Of a DNA stretch of 64,000 nucleotides, positions 11,322-23,776 are shown one piece after another. Where the stretch lies: NCBI GenBank assembly GCA_030248215.1, contig JASANG010001239.1:1-64000 (forward strand). Direction: 5' to 3'. The stretch's first letter is position 1, and every line of letters starts with the position of its first letter. Origin of the DNA: Enoplolaimus lenunculus. Taxonomy: Eukaryota; Nematoda; Enoplea; Enoplida; Thoracostomopsidae. The position numbers and the translations under genes were made by a program. Under the pieces are notes generated by a model. The model searched no databases. It worked only from the letters and a program-made list of their open reading frames with translations, and was not told the origin of the DNA.

Positions 11322-14300
11322 AATCCTACCGGTTAATACAATGGCGCATACAACGGAGGGATAAGGTATAGAGGAGTAGGAGATGTATCATATATTCCCT
11401 CACGAATTCATGAAGCATAGTAAAACGCACCTTTAACAGACTTAAACCTGGATCCTAAGTGAAAATTCTCTAGCATGAAGTTTTTTGTCCAAAACTGCAG
11501 TCCATTTTATCCGCTCCTGGACATTATATATACAAAATAAATATTATATAGTGGTTTTAAAACAACCATCAAAAATCAACCTCGCGGTCACCGCAATTGG
11601 TTGGACAAATTGTAATAAAAAAAATAATAACAGTATATATTGTAGTACTTTAAAGTTCTACAGCCTAAAAGTTTGTACTATGACCGAGTATACAATTTGG
11701 TTGAATCAAGAAAAGAGTATTAAAAAACTGAAGTATAAAACTAAAACAAGCGCTTTTTACTGATACATATATATTCTACACATAGCACAAAGGGTGCAAA
11801 ATATACGCGTACAATGTGACTATGTGATATATGTTTAAAAAATATAGTCTGGCTTAAAACGCGCTGCTCGTAGCCTACACCTAGTACATACGTGTCTAGA
11901 TTTTTCTAGGGCTAAAACTTTGCTAAGGCAGTAAAAACAATCTACTTTGCTTGCTGACTACAGCGATGACGAAGAAATAAAAATTGTACCCTGTACATGC
12001 TCCCATTTAACGTTACATTTTTAACACTTGGTAGCTTTTACATGTATAGCAATCATTCCATTATCCAATGTGCTCTTCCCTCCATAGTTCGCACGCTTTT
12101 ACGCTTCTTAGGCTTAAAGCTATCACAAACGATGCAACCATAAACATGACTTAAAACATTATAGTATAAGCAAAACATTTTTTATTTTATGGGCGCAAGG
12201 AAATTTTTAAACAAAATTTCTATGCTGTTGAAGATGTTGAATTGAATTGCAGAAAAAGTACGCACTCGCAATATACATTTGACAAAAAACTTCCCATATA
12301 TCCGTGTTTTTACGCAGTATTCAGTCTTAAAGCGTTCTAGGGTGGTTAGGTCAGAGGAATAGTGACAATAACGGTTGAGCTATACTAGTTTTGTTGACGT
12401 TCTGCGCCATTTGTCACCCGTACGACAAAAATTCACATCACTGACATGTCTGTGCTATATAATGAATACTATACTGTCGAAACTATAAACCGTTTTCAAA
12501 ACTCCACACTACAATTTATATTTAAACCACAGCATTACGATACAGGCCAGGATGAGGATGCAGCTGAAGCTGAAAAACATTGGAACAGGATAGTTTGGTG
12601 AGATCGACAAAATTTGCCGGAGCCTGCAACGGAGCCACAACGAAACTCGGAGGGAGGGAAACACAGATGCTGCGTTATTTGATAAAAATGCAAAACTTAA
12701 ATTTCATAATGCTGATGTCAGAAAACAAGCAAACTTTAGAAATTGCCATAGAATACCAAACATATTTTCGTTGTTTACGGCACAAAGTCAGCAAAGCAAC
12801 CGTGGAAAAGTTATGCGTTTAATAGACATTAAATAAGACACGAAATATATACTGCAAAAAATTTAGCTTAATTGCGCAATCCCGCACGCCTAGCAACGTA
12901 TCTGGCCACGGACATGTCACGTCACCAGATCCAGTGTGAAGGAGTGAATACTGAAGAAAAACCCGTAGTTAGCAAGCCAGATCACCGAACTACTAGGGGG
13001 AAATTTAAGGAGGAGAATACAAAGTTTTCCATGAGTTGCAATAAAGATGGAAATTGATCTCAAAGGGGATAAAATATTTGTACCGGGAGACAGGGACTGA
13101 TCCTCTTGGTTTTCCACTAGCCACGGCTCAGGCCTATTGGAGATTACCAAGTGGTTTATCGTTTATCCATATTTGGAACGACAACGGCGCTGGTATGTCA
13201 CCAAATAAAAGCTGCATTTAAAAATGAGAACAAACATAGGTCAATGCCGAAAAACTGCTAAGGAGGTTATAAACAATTTTTAGACCGGTCGTCAGGCTGC
13301 ATTTTTAACATATGTTTTAACTCAAAGGTTGTCAAAAGTTGAGCGTAAATGTGAGTGACAAGCCCTAATACAGAAAAATATTTTTATGTCTTTAGCATGA
13401 AAATGTCGTTCTTTGACAATGGGTTTAGTTGCCTGGATCCGGACTCGAATCAGTACTGCCAGTATGTAACCGGGGGTGAAAAATACCAGAGCCGGAGGTC
13501 ACCAAAACTTGCCAGGAAACGAAGATGACACCGGAGATAAGGTTAAATTCGGAAGTTTAAATTATGTTTAATTTTATTAGCAAATATTTGAAAGGTACTT
13601 TCAAATTGTATGGTTTTACGCTCATTTTTTACAAAATCTTGGCAATTCTTTCCGCAAAATTCGCCATTTTTTGTTTAATATTTTTGAAAACCCAGTATAT
13701 ATGCACGCCTCAATTTAATGTAGACAGAAAAAATAAAACGTTTTTGAGACTTTTATACTTCAAGATCTGTTTCCGTTTCCGTTAATAGTTTAACTCTCCG
13801 TTTAAACCCTGGCCAGAGTAGAAAGTTTCCATATCTAATTTCAAAAACCTCCACATATATTTCGCAAAATCAAAATTGGTCCATAGTTTAATAAATGTGC
13901 GGGGACTTTGCTTTTAAGAATAACTTTTTACCGCTAATTTTTAAATCTTCAAAAAACAACAAGAGTATATATGTAAAGCACACGTGGTATTCATCGTGTA
14001 ACTGGTGGTGAAAACAGGAGCCGAAGCCATGCGAAGAATTCTATGTTATAACACCGAAATTGCTGGATGAGGACAGATTCAAACTAAAATCATACCGGAG
14101 CCGGAGGTCGAAAGCTTTTCCGGAGCGAAGACAGCAGATCGCAGTGTATACCAGAATAACCAGTATATGCCGAGGTCTGCAAACTACCAGTTCAACGCTG
14201 TTTGAAAACTTGAAAGAACTTGTTGTATACGGACCCGATAAAATATACGCTTTGAAATGTGCTTGTGCTGGCCAGTATTGTTAAAAATAAGTTTAGCGGG

Positions 14301-14589
14301 AACACAAAAAATTGAAAATTCAAACACCGGACAATGGAATAGTTGTAGCATTCACAGCGCTAATATTCAAATTGAATAGGTGTTTCCAATGAATGATACA
14401 CACGAAAAAAATTATAATATTAATAATTTGTTGCGAATGTTTAATGTATTTTATATTTTTAGTTGTATATTTATATGTTATGAAGTTGCCCCGAACTGCA
14501 GTATTGCTTGCCACACTGGAGATCAACGCCACCGGCGGTTGCATGCCTCAAGGCGGCATTGAAGTGGGACTGAGATTTTTCGCTTTACT
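11322..14589. other. Gene-free stretch
   Basis: I see no convincing gene. The stretch contains an open segment at 12914-13057 on the + strand, read as a short Lys/Glu-rich peptide without splice partners, a MITE of the CAACCGGA family at 13460-13812 and a related fragment near 13995-14120. Confidence 0.4.
13460..13812. repeat. MITE-like repeat, CAACCGGA family
   Basis: The left end is CAGTATGTAACCGGGGGTG; the right end is CTCCGTTTAAACCCTG, an imperfect inverse. The interior has the CCGGAG/TTCCG-rich segments seen in the copies at 5263 and 23132. No clear target duplication. Confidence 0.45.
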
Positions 14590-14795
14590 CACGTACGATA
14601 CCGTACGATGACGGATGGACGGTCACGCGGACGGCACCGGACAGCGCCGTTCGTAAATCTACTGCGACCTACGGCTCCGGACGGGATGCTAACGGATGGC
14701 GCCGGACGGGATGCTAACGGATGGCGCCGGACGGGATGCTAACGGATGGCGCCGGACGTCATCAAAAGTATAGCGCCTCCCTGAAGCGCAATTAG
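14590..14795. repeat. ACGGATGGCGCCGG repeat with an internal 25-bp array
   Basis: GC-rich for this window. A 25-bp unit (GACGGGATGCTAACGGATGG plus CGCCG) repeats about three times at 14678-14758. The segment ends ATCAAAAGTATAGCGCC. The same terminal motif occurs at 18948-19042, 28676-28750 and 34640-34722, so this is a dispersed family. Superfamily not recognised. Confidence 0.55.
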
Positions 14796-15020
14796 AGCTT
14801 TAAAAGATGTGAGAATGTCCCTTCTCAACTACTGAGTTTAGTACAATTTTTGATAACCTAGTATCTAACCAGCCAACTGCTGGTTCAGCTAACATAACAT
14901 AGTCTTTGTAGGTGTAAGATTTCTGTACGTGCGAACGTATATATATAATATATATGTATATATATCTATATATAATATATTAAACTTGTAAACCTAACCC
15001 GCCAGCTTTGCTTTTAAAAT

Positions 15021-17105
15021 TTGAAAGCTTAGATCCAAAAGCTTATTTTCAATATAAAGTTATTGACATGGTATGTGGTGAGCATACATATTCTTAACTC
15101 TACTCAGTTTGGAGCAATTCTTTTAATTTTTATAAGCGTTAAGATCCGATCCTAACTCGCCAGCACCTGCTTTGTTAGATCCAAAAGCTTATTTTCAATA
15201 TAAAGTTATTGACATGGTATGTGGTGAGCATACTTATTCTTAACTCTACTCAGTTTGGAGCAATTCTTTTAATTTTTATAAGCGTTAAGATCCGATCCTA
15301 ACTCGCCAGCACCTGCTTTGTTAGATCCAAAAGCTTATTTTCAATATAAAGTTCTTGACATGGTATGTGGTGAGCATACTTATTCTTAACTCTACTCAGT
15401 TTGGAGCAATTCTTTTAATTTTTATAAGCGTTAAAATCGGACCATAACTCGACAGCACCTGCTTTGTTAGATCCAAAAGCTTATTTTCAATATAAAGTTA
15501 TTGACATGGTATGTGGTGAGCATACTTATTCTTAACTCTACTCAGTTTGGAGCAATTTTTTTAATTTTTATAAGCGTTAAAATCGGACCATAACTCGACA
15601 GCACCTGCTTTGTTAGATCCAAAAGCTTATTTTCAATATAAAGTTATTGACATGGTATGTGGTGAGCATACTTATTCTTAACTCTACTCAGTTTGGAGCA
15701 ATTCTTTTAATTTTTATAAGCGTTAAAATCGGACCATAACTCGACAGCACCTGCTTTGTTAGATCCAAAAGCTTATTTTCAATATAAAGTTATTGACATG
15801 GTATGTGGTGAGCATACTTATTCTTAACTCTACTCAGTTTGGAGTAATTCTTTTAATTATTATAACTTATAAGCGTTAAGATCCGATCCTAACTCGCCAG
15901 CACCTGCTTTGTTAGTTCCAAAAGCTTATTTTCAATATAAAGTTATTGACATGGTATGTGGTGAGCATACTTATTCTTAACTCTACTCAGTTTGGAGCAA
16001 TTCTTTTAATTATTATAACTTATAAGCGTTAAGATCCGATCCTAACTCGCCAGCACCTGCTTTGTTAGATCCAAAAGCTTATTTTCAATATAAAGTTCTT
16101 GACATGGTATGTGGTGAGCATACTTATTCTTAACTCTACTCAGTTTGGAGCAATTCTTTTAATTTTTATAAGCGTTAAGATCCGATCCTAACTCGCCAGC
16201 ACCTGCTTTGTTAGATCCAAAAGCTTATTTTCAATATAAAGTTCTTGACATGGTATGTGGTGAGCATACTTATTCTTAACTCTACTCAGTTTGGAGCAAT
16301 TCTTTTAATTTTTATAAGCGTTAAGATCCGATCCTAACTCGCCAGCACCTGCTTTGTTAGATCCAAAAGCTTATTTTCAATATAAAGTTCTTGACATGGT
16401 ATGTGGTGAGCATACTTATTCTTAACTCTACTCAGTTTGGAGCAATTCTTTTAATTTTTATAAGCGTTAAGATCCGATCCTAACTCGCCAGCACCTGCTT
16501 TGTTAGATCCAAAAGCTTATTTTCAATATAAAGTTCTTGACATGGTATGTGGTGAGCATACTTATTCTTAACTCTACTCAGTTTGGAGCAATTCTTTTAA
16601 TTTTTATAAGCGTTAAGATCCGATCCTAACTCGCCAGCACCTGCTTTGTTAGGTCCAAAAGCTTATTTTCAATATAAAGTTATTGACATGGTATGTGGTG
16701 AGCATACTTATTCTTAACTCTACTCAGTTTGGAGCAATTCTTTTAATTTTTATAAGCGTTAAAATCGGATCATAACTCGCCAGCACCTGCTTTGTTAGAT
16801 CCAAAAGCTTATTTTCAATATAAAGTTATTGACATGGTATGTGGTGAGCATACTTATTCTTAACTCTACTCAGTTTGGAGCAATTCTTTTAATTTTTATA
16901 AGCGTTAAGATCCGATCCTAACTCGCCAGCACCTGCTTTGTTAGATCCAAAAGCTTATTTTCAATATAAAGTTATTGACATGGTATGTGATGAGCATACT
17001 TATTCTTAACTCTACTCAGTTTGGAGCAATTCTTTTAATTTTTATAAGCGTTAAAATCGGATCATAACTCGACAGCACCTGCTTTGTTAGATCCAAAAGC
17101 TTCTT
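15021..17105. repeat. 146-bp satellite array, about 14-15 copies
   Basis: The string GATCCAAAAGCTTATTTTC recurs every 146 bp (for example at about 15181, 15327 and 15473). Units are nearly identical. Variants such as ATCCGATCCTAACTCGCC versus ATCGGACCATAACTCGAC occur in runs, and two units (about 15859 and 16013) carry a short insertion. This points to recent homogenisation and local block duplication. There are no ORFs. Confidence 0.95.
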
Positions 17106-18483
17106 TATATATATTTATTCTACACTCTACTCAGTTTGGAGCTACTCTTTCCAATTTTAGGAGCTTTAAGCGACTGTTGCATACTTTCCCTTCACATCTA
17201 CACTTATGTTTTACATTTAGGTTAAGCTTAGACAACAGTTTGCCTAAACTTGTTCCTTTGTCTAAGCGTAAACTTAGGTACGTACGATCAAACATGAGCC
17301 CAAGCCCAAGCTTCAATTTTAAACGCGGGGAAAAATCAATAAATATATATGAACGTATATACCTAAAACTAAAAGCTTCAATTGACGCGTCGTGCCTCTT
17401 TTCAATTTTTGAACACGTAGATGTTTTACGTGAGAGCTGAGCACTATGAAAATTAAGTGGTTTTCGACTTTTAAGTTAATTTTTCAGGTTTTAATTTAGA
17501 TATGCGAAACAAAAATCAAATCCAAGTTGGTTTATGACCAACGCTTGGGTATGATAACACGCGAGAAATAGGCTTATAATCAAATCCAGCTTTTACTTTA
17601 GGTCCACGTCATAAAAATAACTTTAAACAAGATCATGTTTGCGAGTCTGATGCTTAATACTGAGCATTAGACACAACCTGATTTTGTTTAATACGTATTA
17701 CGGATGGATGTTTAACTGAATTATATTATATACACAGTGGACACACGTAGAATATATAAATAAAAAATATACCTCGATTCCAAAATCAATCGGCAATAAC
17801 GGCGCTAAGAGTTTTTACGTTATTTATATATTGCACACGTACGTTTTTATCACTGTATTAATTTCTAAAAAATTATATATATATATATATACGGATTCTG
17901 GAAAAACTGTGGTTTGAATTCGGATTCGGTTGTAAAGCCGAATCCAAAAGCCAACTTTAACAATCTTCGGCTATGTTTCCTTTTGTTTTTAAGCATTAAA
18001 AATGATAAATACGTAATATTTTTTGTTTCATGTCACAATGTTCAGAATTGAGGTCGGACACACAATATATTAACGTATAAAGGTTATACGGCTGGAATTG
18101 CATTGATATTTTGAAACAAATTATACATAGGTATATCTGAAATTTGCAACATACAAGACTCGGATTCGGTTTTGGAATCGGCAAATTACACTAGATTAGG
18201 ATTCGGATTCGGTCAAATCGTGGATTCGGTGCCTCCGTGGTACACTTGTACTCGCTTAAGCAGCAAATTTTTGGGCCTGGCCCGATATTTTTTGGGGCGC
18301 CCTTTTTGTCGTGAAATGCCAAAAGTATAGATTTCGAATTTTAACTTATTCTTAGAAATATGCTTCAGGCTTGCGTTGTGTGTGTAAAAGTAAAACGACT
18401 CTATGGTTCTCTCCCTCTACAGCGTTTCCTCACACTAGTCTTTAAATTTGATAGAAATCAAAAGCTTTCTACACAATCACTAT
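17106..18483. other. Gene-free stretch
   Basis: AT-rich spacer with degenerate TTAGGC-like strings (17220-17310), a short TA run near 17880, and segments with GATTCGG/CCGAATCC repeats (17890-18235) that look like a decayed inverted-repeat element. No exon was recognised. Confidence 0.4.
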
Positions 18484-18914
18484 TAGGGATGTGCCGATCG
18501 ATACCAAAATTTTTGCCGATGCCAATACCGATACCGATTCTTATTTAGAAATCTTACCGATGCCGATATCGATTCCAACTTTAGTACACCATGCTTACTA
18601 AACAGATAGGATACTACGTTACATCATTATATGAAGACTTATACCCTAAACGTCATAAACGATTAAAAATTTATAAGAGCGGTTAATTTCAATTAATTTG
18701 TTTAAACACAAAGCAAAACAAATAACAGTTTTTCTGACCAGACACACAGATATGCGCCCATAAATGAAACTGATAGCATTCCGACTGACTGTTATATGCG
18801 CAAAACGTATCGGCAAAAAATCGGCACTTTTTTGCAGTGTCAATGCCGATACTCACGAAAAGTGCCGATTATTACCGATGCCGATGCTGATGCCGATTAA
18901 TCGGCACATCCCTT
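18484..18914. mobile_element. hAT-like MITE with perfect 8-bp target duplication
   Basis: Ends are TAGGGATGTGCCGATCGAT and its inverse, which here reads ATCGGCACATCCCTT. ATCACTAT is directly repeated on both sides (18476-18483 and 18915-18922), an exact 8-bp target duplication. Subterminal GATGCCGATACCGAT-like repeats lie inside each end. There is no ORF. A 67-bp relative with the same ends is at 52990-53056. Confidence 0.85.
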
Positions 18915-18947
18915 ATCACTATATACGTATGTAAATTGTAGGTACAT

Positions 18948-19042
18948 ACGATACGACCAACGTACGATGACGGACGGCGACTGATGGTGACAAACGGCAC
19001 CGGGCGCCGCCTGTCATAAAAGTATATATAGTGCCACCCTAA
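18948..19042. repeat. Copy of the ACGGATGGCGCCGG repeat family
   Basis: Contains ACGTACGATGACGGACGGCG and ends ATAAAAGTATATATAGTGCC-ACCCTAA, parallel to the repeats at 14590 and 34640. Confidence 0.5.
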
Positions 19043-19645
19043 TTCGAAACTGAAACCTAACCTTAAGGCTAATATTAACGTCGGCGTATTTTGCTGATCC
19101 AGTCAATTTGTGCGAAGAGGAAACTTTGTGGTTGGTATAAAATAGAAAATAACCGAGTTTACAATAAGATTTTATGTGTATATTGCTTACTATCAGTGCA
19201 GCAAATTCAACGACCGTCAACGGAAAGCAAAACCTGGAAACCAAACGGGCATGACACAGGAAGGCATAGGGTGCAAAGCGAAAAAATATACCGGAATCAG
19301 AATCGGAACAGCAAATTTATACCGGAATAGCAATCGGAATCGGAAGAACAAATTTTGTTATTTACGGATAATTTGTATACGTCAACAAATGTATATATTG
19401 ACTTGCTTATGTCTCTCCCACGAACATCGGTCTTTGTGGGCATTAAACTGTTTCAAACAAAGCCTGTAACAAGGGAAAACTTAAGGGGGCCAGCCTGTAA
19501 CAAACATTTTTATTCTTAAGACGTTGTCAGTGAAGCTAAATTTTCTGTTTCCTATCTTAGATATTATCTGCCCCGTTTATTAATCTCGTAAATTTTTTTC
19601 CGACCGCGTAAACATGCTCAGTTACATTCTCCTCTATCCCACAGG

Positions 19646-19812
19646 AATTTCTATAGGCCCTTAACCACTTCACCTTGCTGTGGTGGGACTAAAAATTTTC
19701 AGGAGGGGCATACAAGTGTTTTCGACCACTTTATTTCAAGCAAGGTTGAAAACTTTTTACGCGGTGCCGAATTTTTTCCAGAGTGGGGCTAATCCTCCCT
19801 TTGGCTATGGGC
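19646..19812. repeat. Palindromic MITE-like repeat, GGCCCGTAGCC family
   Basis: Begins near AGGCCCTTAACCACTTCACC and ends near TTTGGCTATGGGCCCG. The body has TTTTCAGGAGGGGCAT and CAAGGTTGAAAACTTTTT as in the other copies. Confidence 0.6.
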
Positions 19813-19864
19813 CCGAATTTCCAAGCAGTTACAAGAAAGCTTAAACTTTTTCAAAGAACAGGGG

Positions 19865-20086
19865 CAAAAGGGGCGTCCAGGTTTCTAGTGGGTCTATAGA
19901 AGATTACGTTTTATTCTTAATTACATTTTTGCTTAGGCTTAGGCTTAGGAACACATTCTTGCAACGCTTAGGCTTATGAACACATTCTTGCAACGCTTAG
20001 GCTTAGGAACCCATTCTTGCAACGCTTAGGCTTAGGCTTAGGAATACGCTTAATCTACTGTTACGCTCCTTAAAGTAACATTGGCC
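19865..20086. repeat. TTAGGC-bearing MITE, inverse orientation
   Basis: Begins with GGGGCGTCCAGGTTTCTAG and TGGGTCTATAG, then three long TTAGGCTTAGG blocks separated by AACACATTCTTGCAACGC, and ends AAAGTAACATTGGCC. The telomere-like block plus spacer is itself tandemly repeated. Confidence 0.7.
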
Positions 20087-20544
20087 GACTTGACTATCTT
20101 CCGTGTATACGCCCTGCACTTCAAAAACACGTTGCAAAATTCGGCATTCGTGGCCTTCCTATTCCTGTGTGTAGCTGCAGGCAGATGCTACAAAACATAT
20201 AGGTAACATAAAAACAAAAACACATCGAACTGTGAGAATGACATTGATTTCTTTTATATACTGAAAACTATCCCGCTTCGATGTATTGATATAAACATAT
20301 CGTTTGCCACACAATTTGGAACTGCCGGCAAATTATGCAAAATAATCAGCGTTGCAATACGTACACAAGTACTGTTTTCGAGTAGTGTTTTTTAAACAAA
20401 AAGTAGCTAAGTTAAGTGTTATGTTGAAATACGCGGCAGTACAGAACAAATCTTTGTCTATTAAAACCAGCCTTGATATCATAAATTTTATCGATTTTGT
20501 CGGACATACATATTTCAGAAATTAGAGGAGTGCGTGGATACGAG

Positions 20545-20702
20545 CCCGTAGCAAAGAGGGAGCCAGGGGGAGCTCTGCCCTCCTGGAAAAATTTAGGCTC
20601 CCTAGAAAATTTTCATCGTGTGTATCTCATTGAAGACCGTTGAATGCCCCTCCTGAAAATTTTTTAGGCCTTCCTAACATGTTGAGCTGGCTACGGGCCT
20701 GG
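20545..20702. repeat. Palindromic MITE-like repeat, GGCCCGTAGCC family
   Basis: From GAGCCCGTAGCAAAGAGGG to GCTGGCTACGGGCCTGG; the two ends are inverse to each other. The body matches the copy at 21167-21330 in the same orientation. Confidence 0.65.
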
Positions 20703-21166
20703 TGAAATACAGTGAGGCGCGGAGAAGTTTGGATCGGGGACGGCATCCAGGTAGAAACGTTCCTTGGATTTCCACCTAAAGTAAACTTTGAACCATTTCG
20801 CAGTTAAGATCTAAATTTTGTGCTAGGATATATGCGATTGGCCACGCTCCACTAGTTGGCTCCGAACCAGTTTCGCAGTTATCTTTTCGCTAAGGCATTT
20901 GTAACCTTAGGTGTAGGATTTGACACACGACCAAATACTGCCGTTAAAATGTCACTGGTCATCTAACGGGTTTTCTCTAGCAAGAAGTAACCTATTGATT
21001 TGTTTTTGTTGAACGGTTAAAGCAAACTTTGATGAGCATATATACTTGCGTTTCCTCCTTGTCGAAAGTTTTGTATATATATGTATATGAAAAAATTAAT
21101 ATTTAAGTAATTTGAATATTAACGTAGCGTAGGAAGTATTGATTTTTTGGTGCAACGACTACGATC

Positions 21167-21330
21167 CCGTAGCCAAGAAGGGCCAGTGGGGTTCAGCCCC
21201 CCTTGGAAAAAGTTTGGCCGCCTTAGAAAATTTTCAACCTTTCTTGCAAGTCGTCAAAAACCTTTGAGTGCCACTCTTGAAAATTTTCAGTCCCCTCCTC
21301 GCAAAGTGAGCTGGCTAGGGGCCTTAACAG
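21167..21330. repeat. Palindromic MITE-like repeat, GGCCCGTAGCC family
   Basis: From ATCCCGTAGCCAAGAAGGG to GAGCTGGCTAGGGGCC. A short ORF across it (21147-21341) only reflects the repeat. Confidence 0.65.
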
Positions 21331-21689
21331 TGAACAACTAATACAATTCGCGCTCATCCTGTGCAAAATTTTCGCACAATTCTTGTTGCCGCCTAGTTTT
21401 TAGTTGCAATTTGTTGTTTTTATTCGGTTAAAAACTTGAAACTATGCTTGCGCGCGCTGAACTTGTTTGACGTATATATTATTGGCAAAAAAACCATGAC
21501 CTGCGGCGTTGAGTTGAAATGAAAGAAGTGATTTGAATTGGTTAAAGGGTTGCCAATTATTGCATAGCAGAATAATAATAGAATTAGTTTTGTTTCCTAA
21601 AAACAGGGCAGAAGGTTCAATGTTCCAGTTTTTCTCAAAAATAATTGGCTCGAAGAAGATCGAAACAAATCGGTTTTACAGGAACATCA

Positions 21690-21960
21690 GTCCTCCCGGT
21701 AAATTGATCCCTGGGCCAATTTTCCACTAAGAACTATTTCTTTGTATAACACCTTTTCCCTAGGAAAATTGGTCCAGGGGCCAACAGTCTCGGAAAATTG
21801 TCTCAGGCGAGGAATTTGCCGGAAGGACCGATTTTTTGTAACAACAGTCAATTACATGGGGGAAAAGGTGTTACAGAAAAATTGTTCCTACCGCAAATTT
21901 GTCCGGTGTATCCATTTGTAGGGAGGACCGATTTTTCCGTAAAACATCAGTTTAATCCCT
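21690..21960. repeat. Imperfect palindromic repeat
   Basis: AACACCTTTTCCCTAGGAAA near 21749 is mirrored by GGGGAAAAGGTGTTACAG near 21859, and GGACCGATTTTT recurs near 21824 and 21925. Probably a decayed inverted-repeat element; family not recognised. Confidence 0.4.
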
Positions 21961-22031
21961 GCTCTGTCAAAGTGGTGTGCAATTTATCGTGTCATGTTTT
22001 AGTTAAAATGTGAACGTATCTGAACGTAAAT

Positions 22032-22400
22032 ATGAACATATTTAACGGCTATAATTGCATAGTGTGTTTCAAAAAATTTATACTGCCCAGCGAATATGTT
22101 ATTCACTGTCAGGAAAAACATGCTGAAATTTTTGCAATACCAGGAATACGCGATGACGGTGTTACCTTAACGGATCTCACAGACCTATTTTATCATTTTC
22201 GACATACAAATGGTCCTCACGTGTGTTCCCGATTTTGGTATGCATGCGGTATACATGGTTTTCAAAATATGGTTAACAAACTGTACGTTCCTCCAGATCC
22301 AGAACCTTTGCACAAAGATGATTACGGGTCGATATGTCTATACGAAATTAACCGTCGTCAGGCTAGAGATTACCCAGCTGATCCTAAACACAAACACTAA
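22032..22400 (+). CDS. Small C2H2 zinc-finger protein, 122 aa
   Basis: A single open exon from ATG to TAA. Near the N-terminus is a C2H2-type finger: C9 and C12, then H25 and H30 (C-x2-C-x12-H-x4-H) with the usual aromatic residue two before the first Cys. The rest holds HVCSRFWYACGIHG, which could be a second, non-standard metal site, and a charged tail. Such fingers bind DNA, RNA or proteins; the target is unknown. It lies 1.4 kb upstream of the SET-domain gene on the same strand. It might be a stand-alone gene or an exon of a longer one; a splice acceptor just upstream is not obvious. Confidence 0.5.
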   Translation: MNIFNGYNCIVCFKKFILPSEYVIHCQEKHAEIFAIPGIRDDGVTLTDLTDLFYHFRHTNGPHVCSRFWYACGIHGFQNMVNKLYVPPDPEPLHKDDYGSICLYEINRRQARDYPADPKHKH

Positions 22401-23131
22401 AGGTTTGTTTGTAACGGAACCAGGGTACGACTATATATACAAAAATATTGTAGATTTGCCCCTAGTTGGAAACTGATACATATTTGGTCGCACCCTGAAC
22501 TAAAAAGTGCAACTATTCTTATTCTAAAAACAAAAATGGATACCGAGAAGCGTTTATTTCAAATATTTTATAAACGTAATTGTTCCGATTTCCGGGTGTG
22601 CACTCATGAAATTTTTGTGCCGAGCAACTTATGTGTAAAAGTCTAAGTATAACATACCTATAAGCAAGGGTGCATACTGTATGGTACAAGAATATGCAAG
22701 TCTTGGGTGTCCGCATTGTACAAAATGTACCATAATAAAGGTGCAGTTGTTGTTTGAACCGCAGAATTTGCATGCGTAATTTTACAATATCGATACATTT
22801 GCACGTGTGAAATTGAAAAAAATCGTTTCTTGACTCCCCCTTAAATAAGGGAGCTATAGGCCAAAACGCAACGTGCGCGGGTATATACGTATATGTTATT
22901 TTGTACTCACATATACAATACGTATATATATTTATATACGTATACGTATACCTATTATCAGGGTGGCAACAAACGCGCTGAATCGCATTCGGCAAAAACT
23001 TGTTGTTCGGATTCGGATTTGGTATAGAAAAAATCGTATCCAAAGGCCGAATCCAATAGTGTTTGGCAATATGTTGTTCAGTTTTAAACTATAAAAATTT
23101 TAACTACCATGTTATAAATATATATGCATAT

Positions 23132-23444
23132 CAGTGTGCAACCGGAGGTCTGCCTCCTTCTCCGGCAGAAAATCGGCCTCAACTTTGGCCGGATGTTCCG
23201 GCATTTTCGGTAGTAAAAGTTTGCATAATTTTGCAAAATTTATATGTTAAGTGCGTGTCGTTTCGATTTTGTCACAGTTTTCAGGAAAGAATTTCCGAAA
23301 TTTCGCAGAAAATTAGCGTAAGACCAAACAACTAAGCAACATATTGCAGATATGGCTAAAATTAATAACTAATTTATTATATAGTATTGCTGACCTCCGG
23401 CTCCGGTTCCGGCTCTGGTATTTTGCACCTCCGGTTACACCCTG
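23132..23444. repeat. MITE-like repeat, CAACCGGAGG family
   Basis: Ends are CAGTGTGCAACCGGAGGT and ACCTCCGGTTACACCCTG, inverse to each other. Subterminal CTCCGGTTCCGG-type repeats are present. The flanks ATGCATAT and ATATAAAT match at only 5 of 8 positions, so any target duplication has decayed. Confidence 0.6.
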
Positions 23445-23452
23445 ATATAAAT

Positions 23453-23525
23453 ATGTGTGTGTGCGTGTGTGCGTGGGTGTGTGTTGCACCGTCGCACGCA
23501 TCTAATGCATGCGTGCGTGTGTGTT
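23453..23525. repeat. GT-rich microsatellite
   Basis: A TGTG/TGCG dinucleotide-type run interrupted by GGGTG and a short unique piece. ORFs on the - strand here (His/Thr-rich) are products of this run. Confidence 0.8.
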
Positions 23526-23776
23526 GCCTAGCCCTAAACTTAAGCTGGAGCCAGTGCCTAACGCGTGGATGGGAACGCGGGAGGAAACTGTACAAGAGCC
23601 ATTTAATTCTATGATGTCAAGAAAGATTTTTGATATTTCGCATGTATTTTAGGCGCAGTTTCATCTTTACTTTAATAAAGTACACCAGTTCGTTAATACA
23701 CCAACGTACGTAACGTACATATTCTGTACATGTGATTGCCAATTAGCATCAATACTCCGCCCGCTGCAATTCGAAA

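Larger units (their letters stand above)
22401..23776. other. Intergenic stretch before the SET-domain gene
   Basis: Contains GATTCGG-rich MITE remnants (22965-23060), a MITE with CAACCGGAGGT ends (23132-23444), and a GT-rich microsatellite (23453-23525). No exon was recognised. Any promoter of the SET-domain gene would lie here, but no core element could be identified with confidence. Confidence 0.4.
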
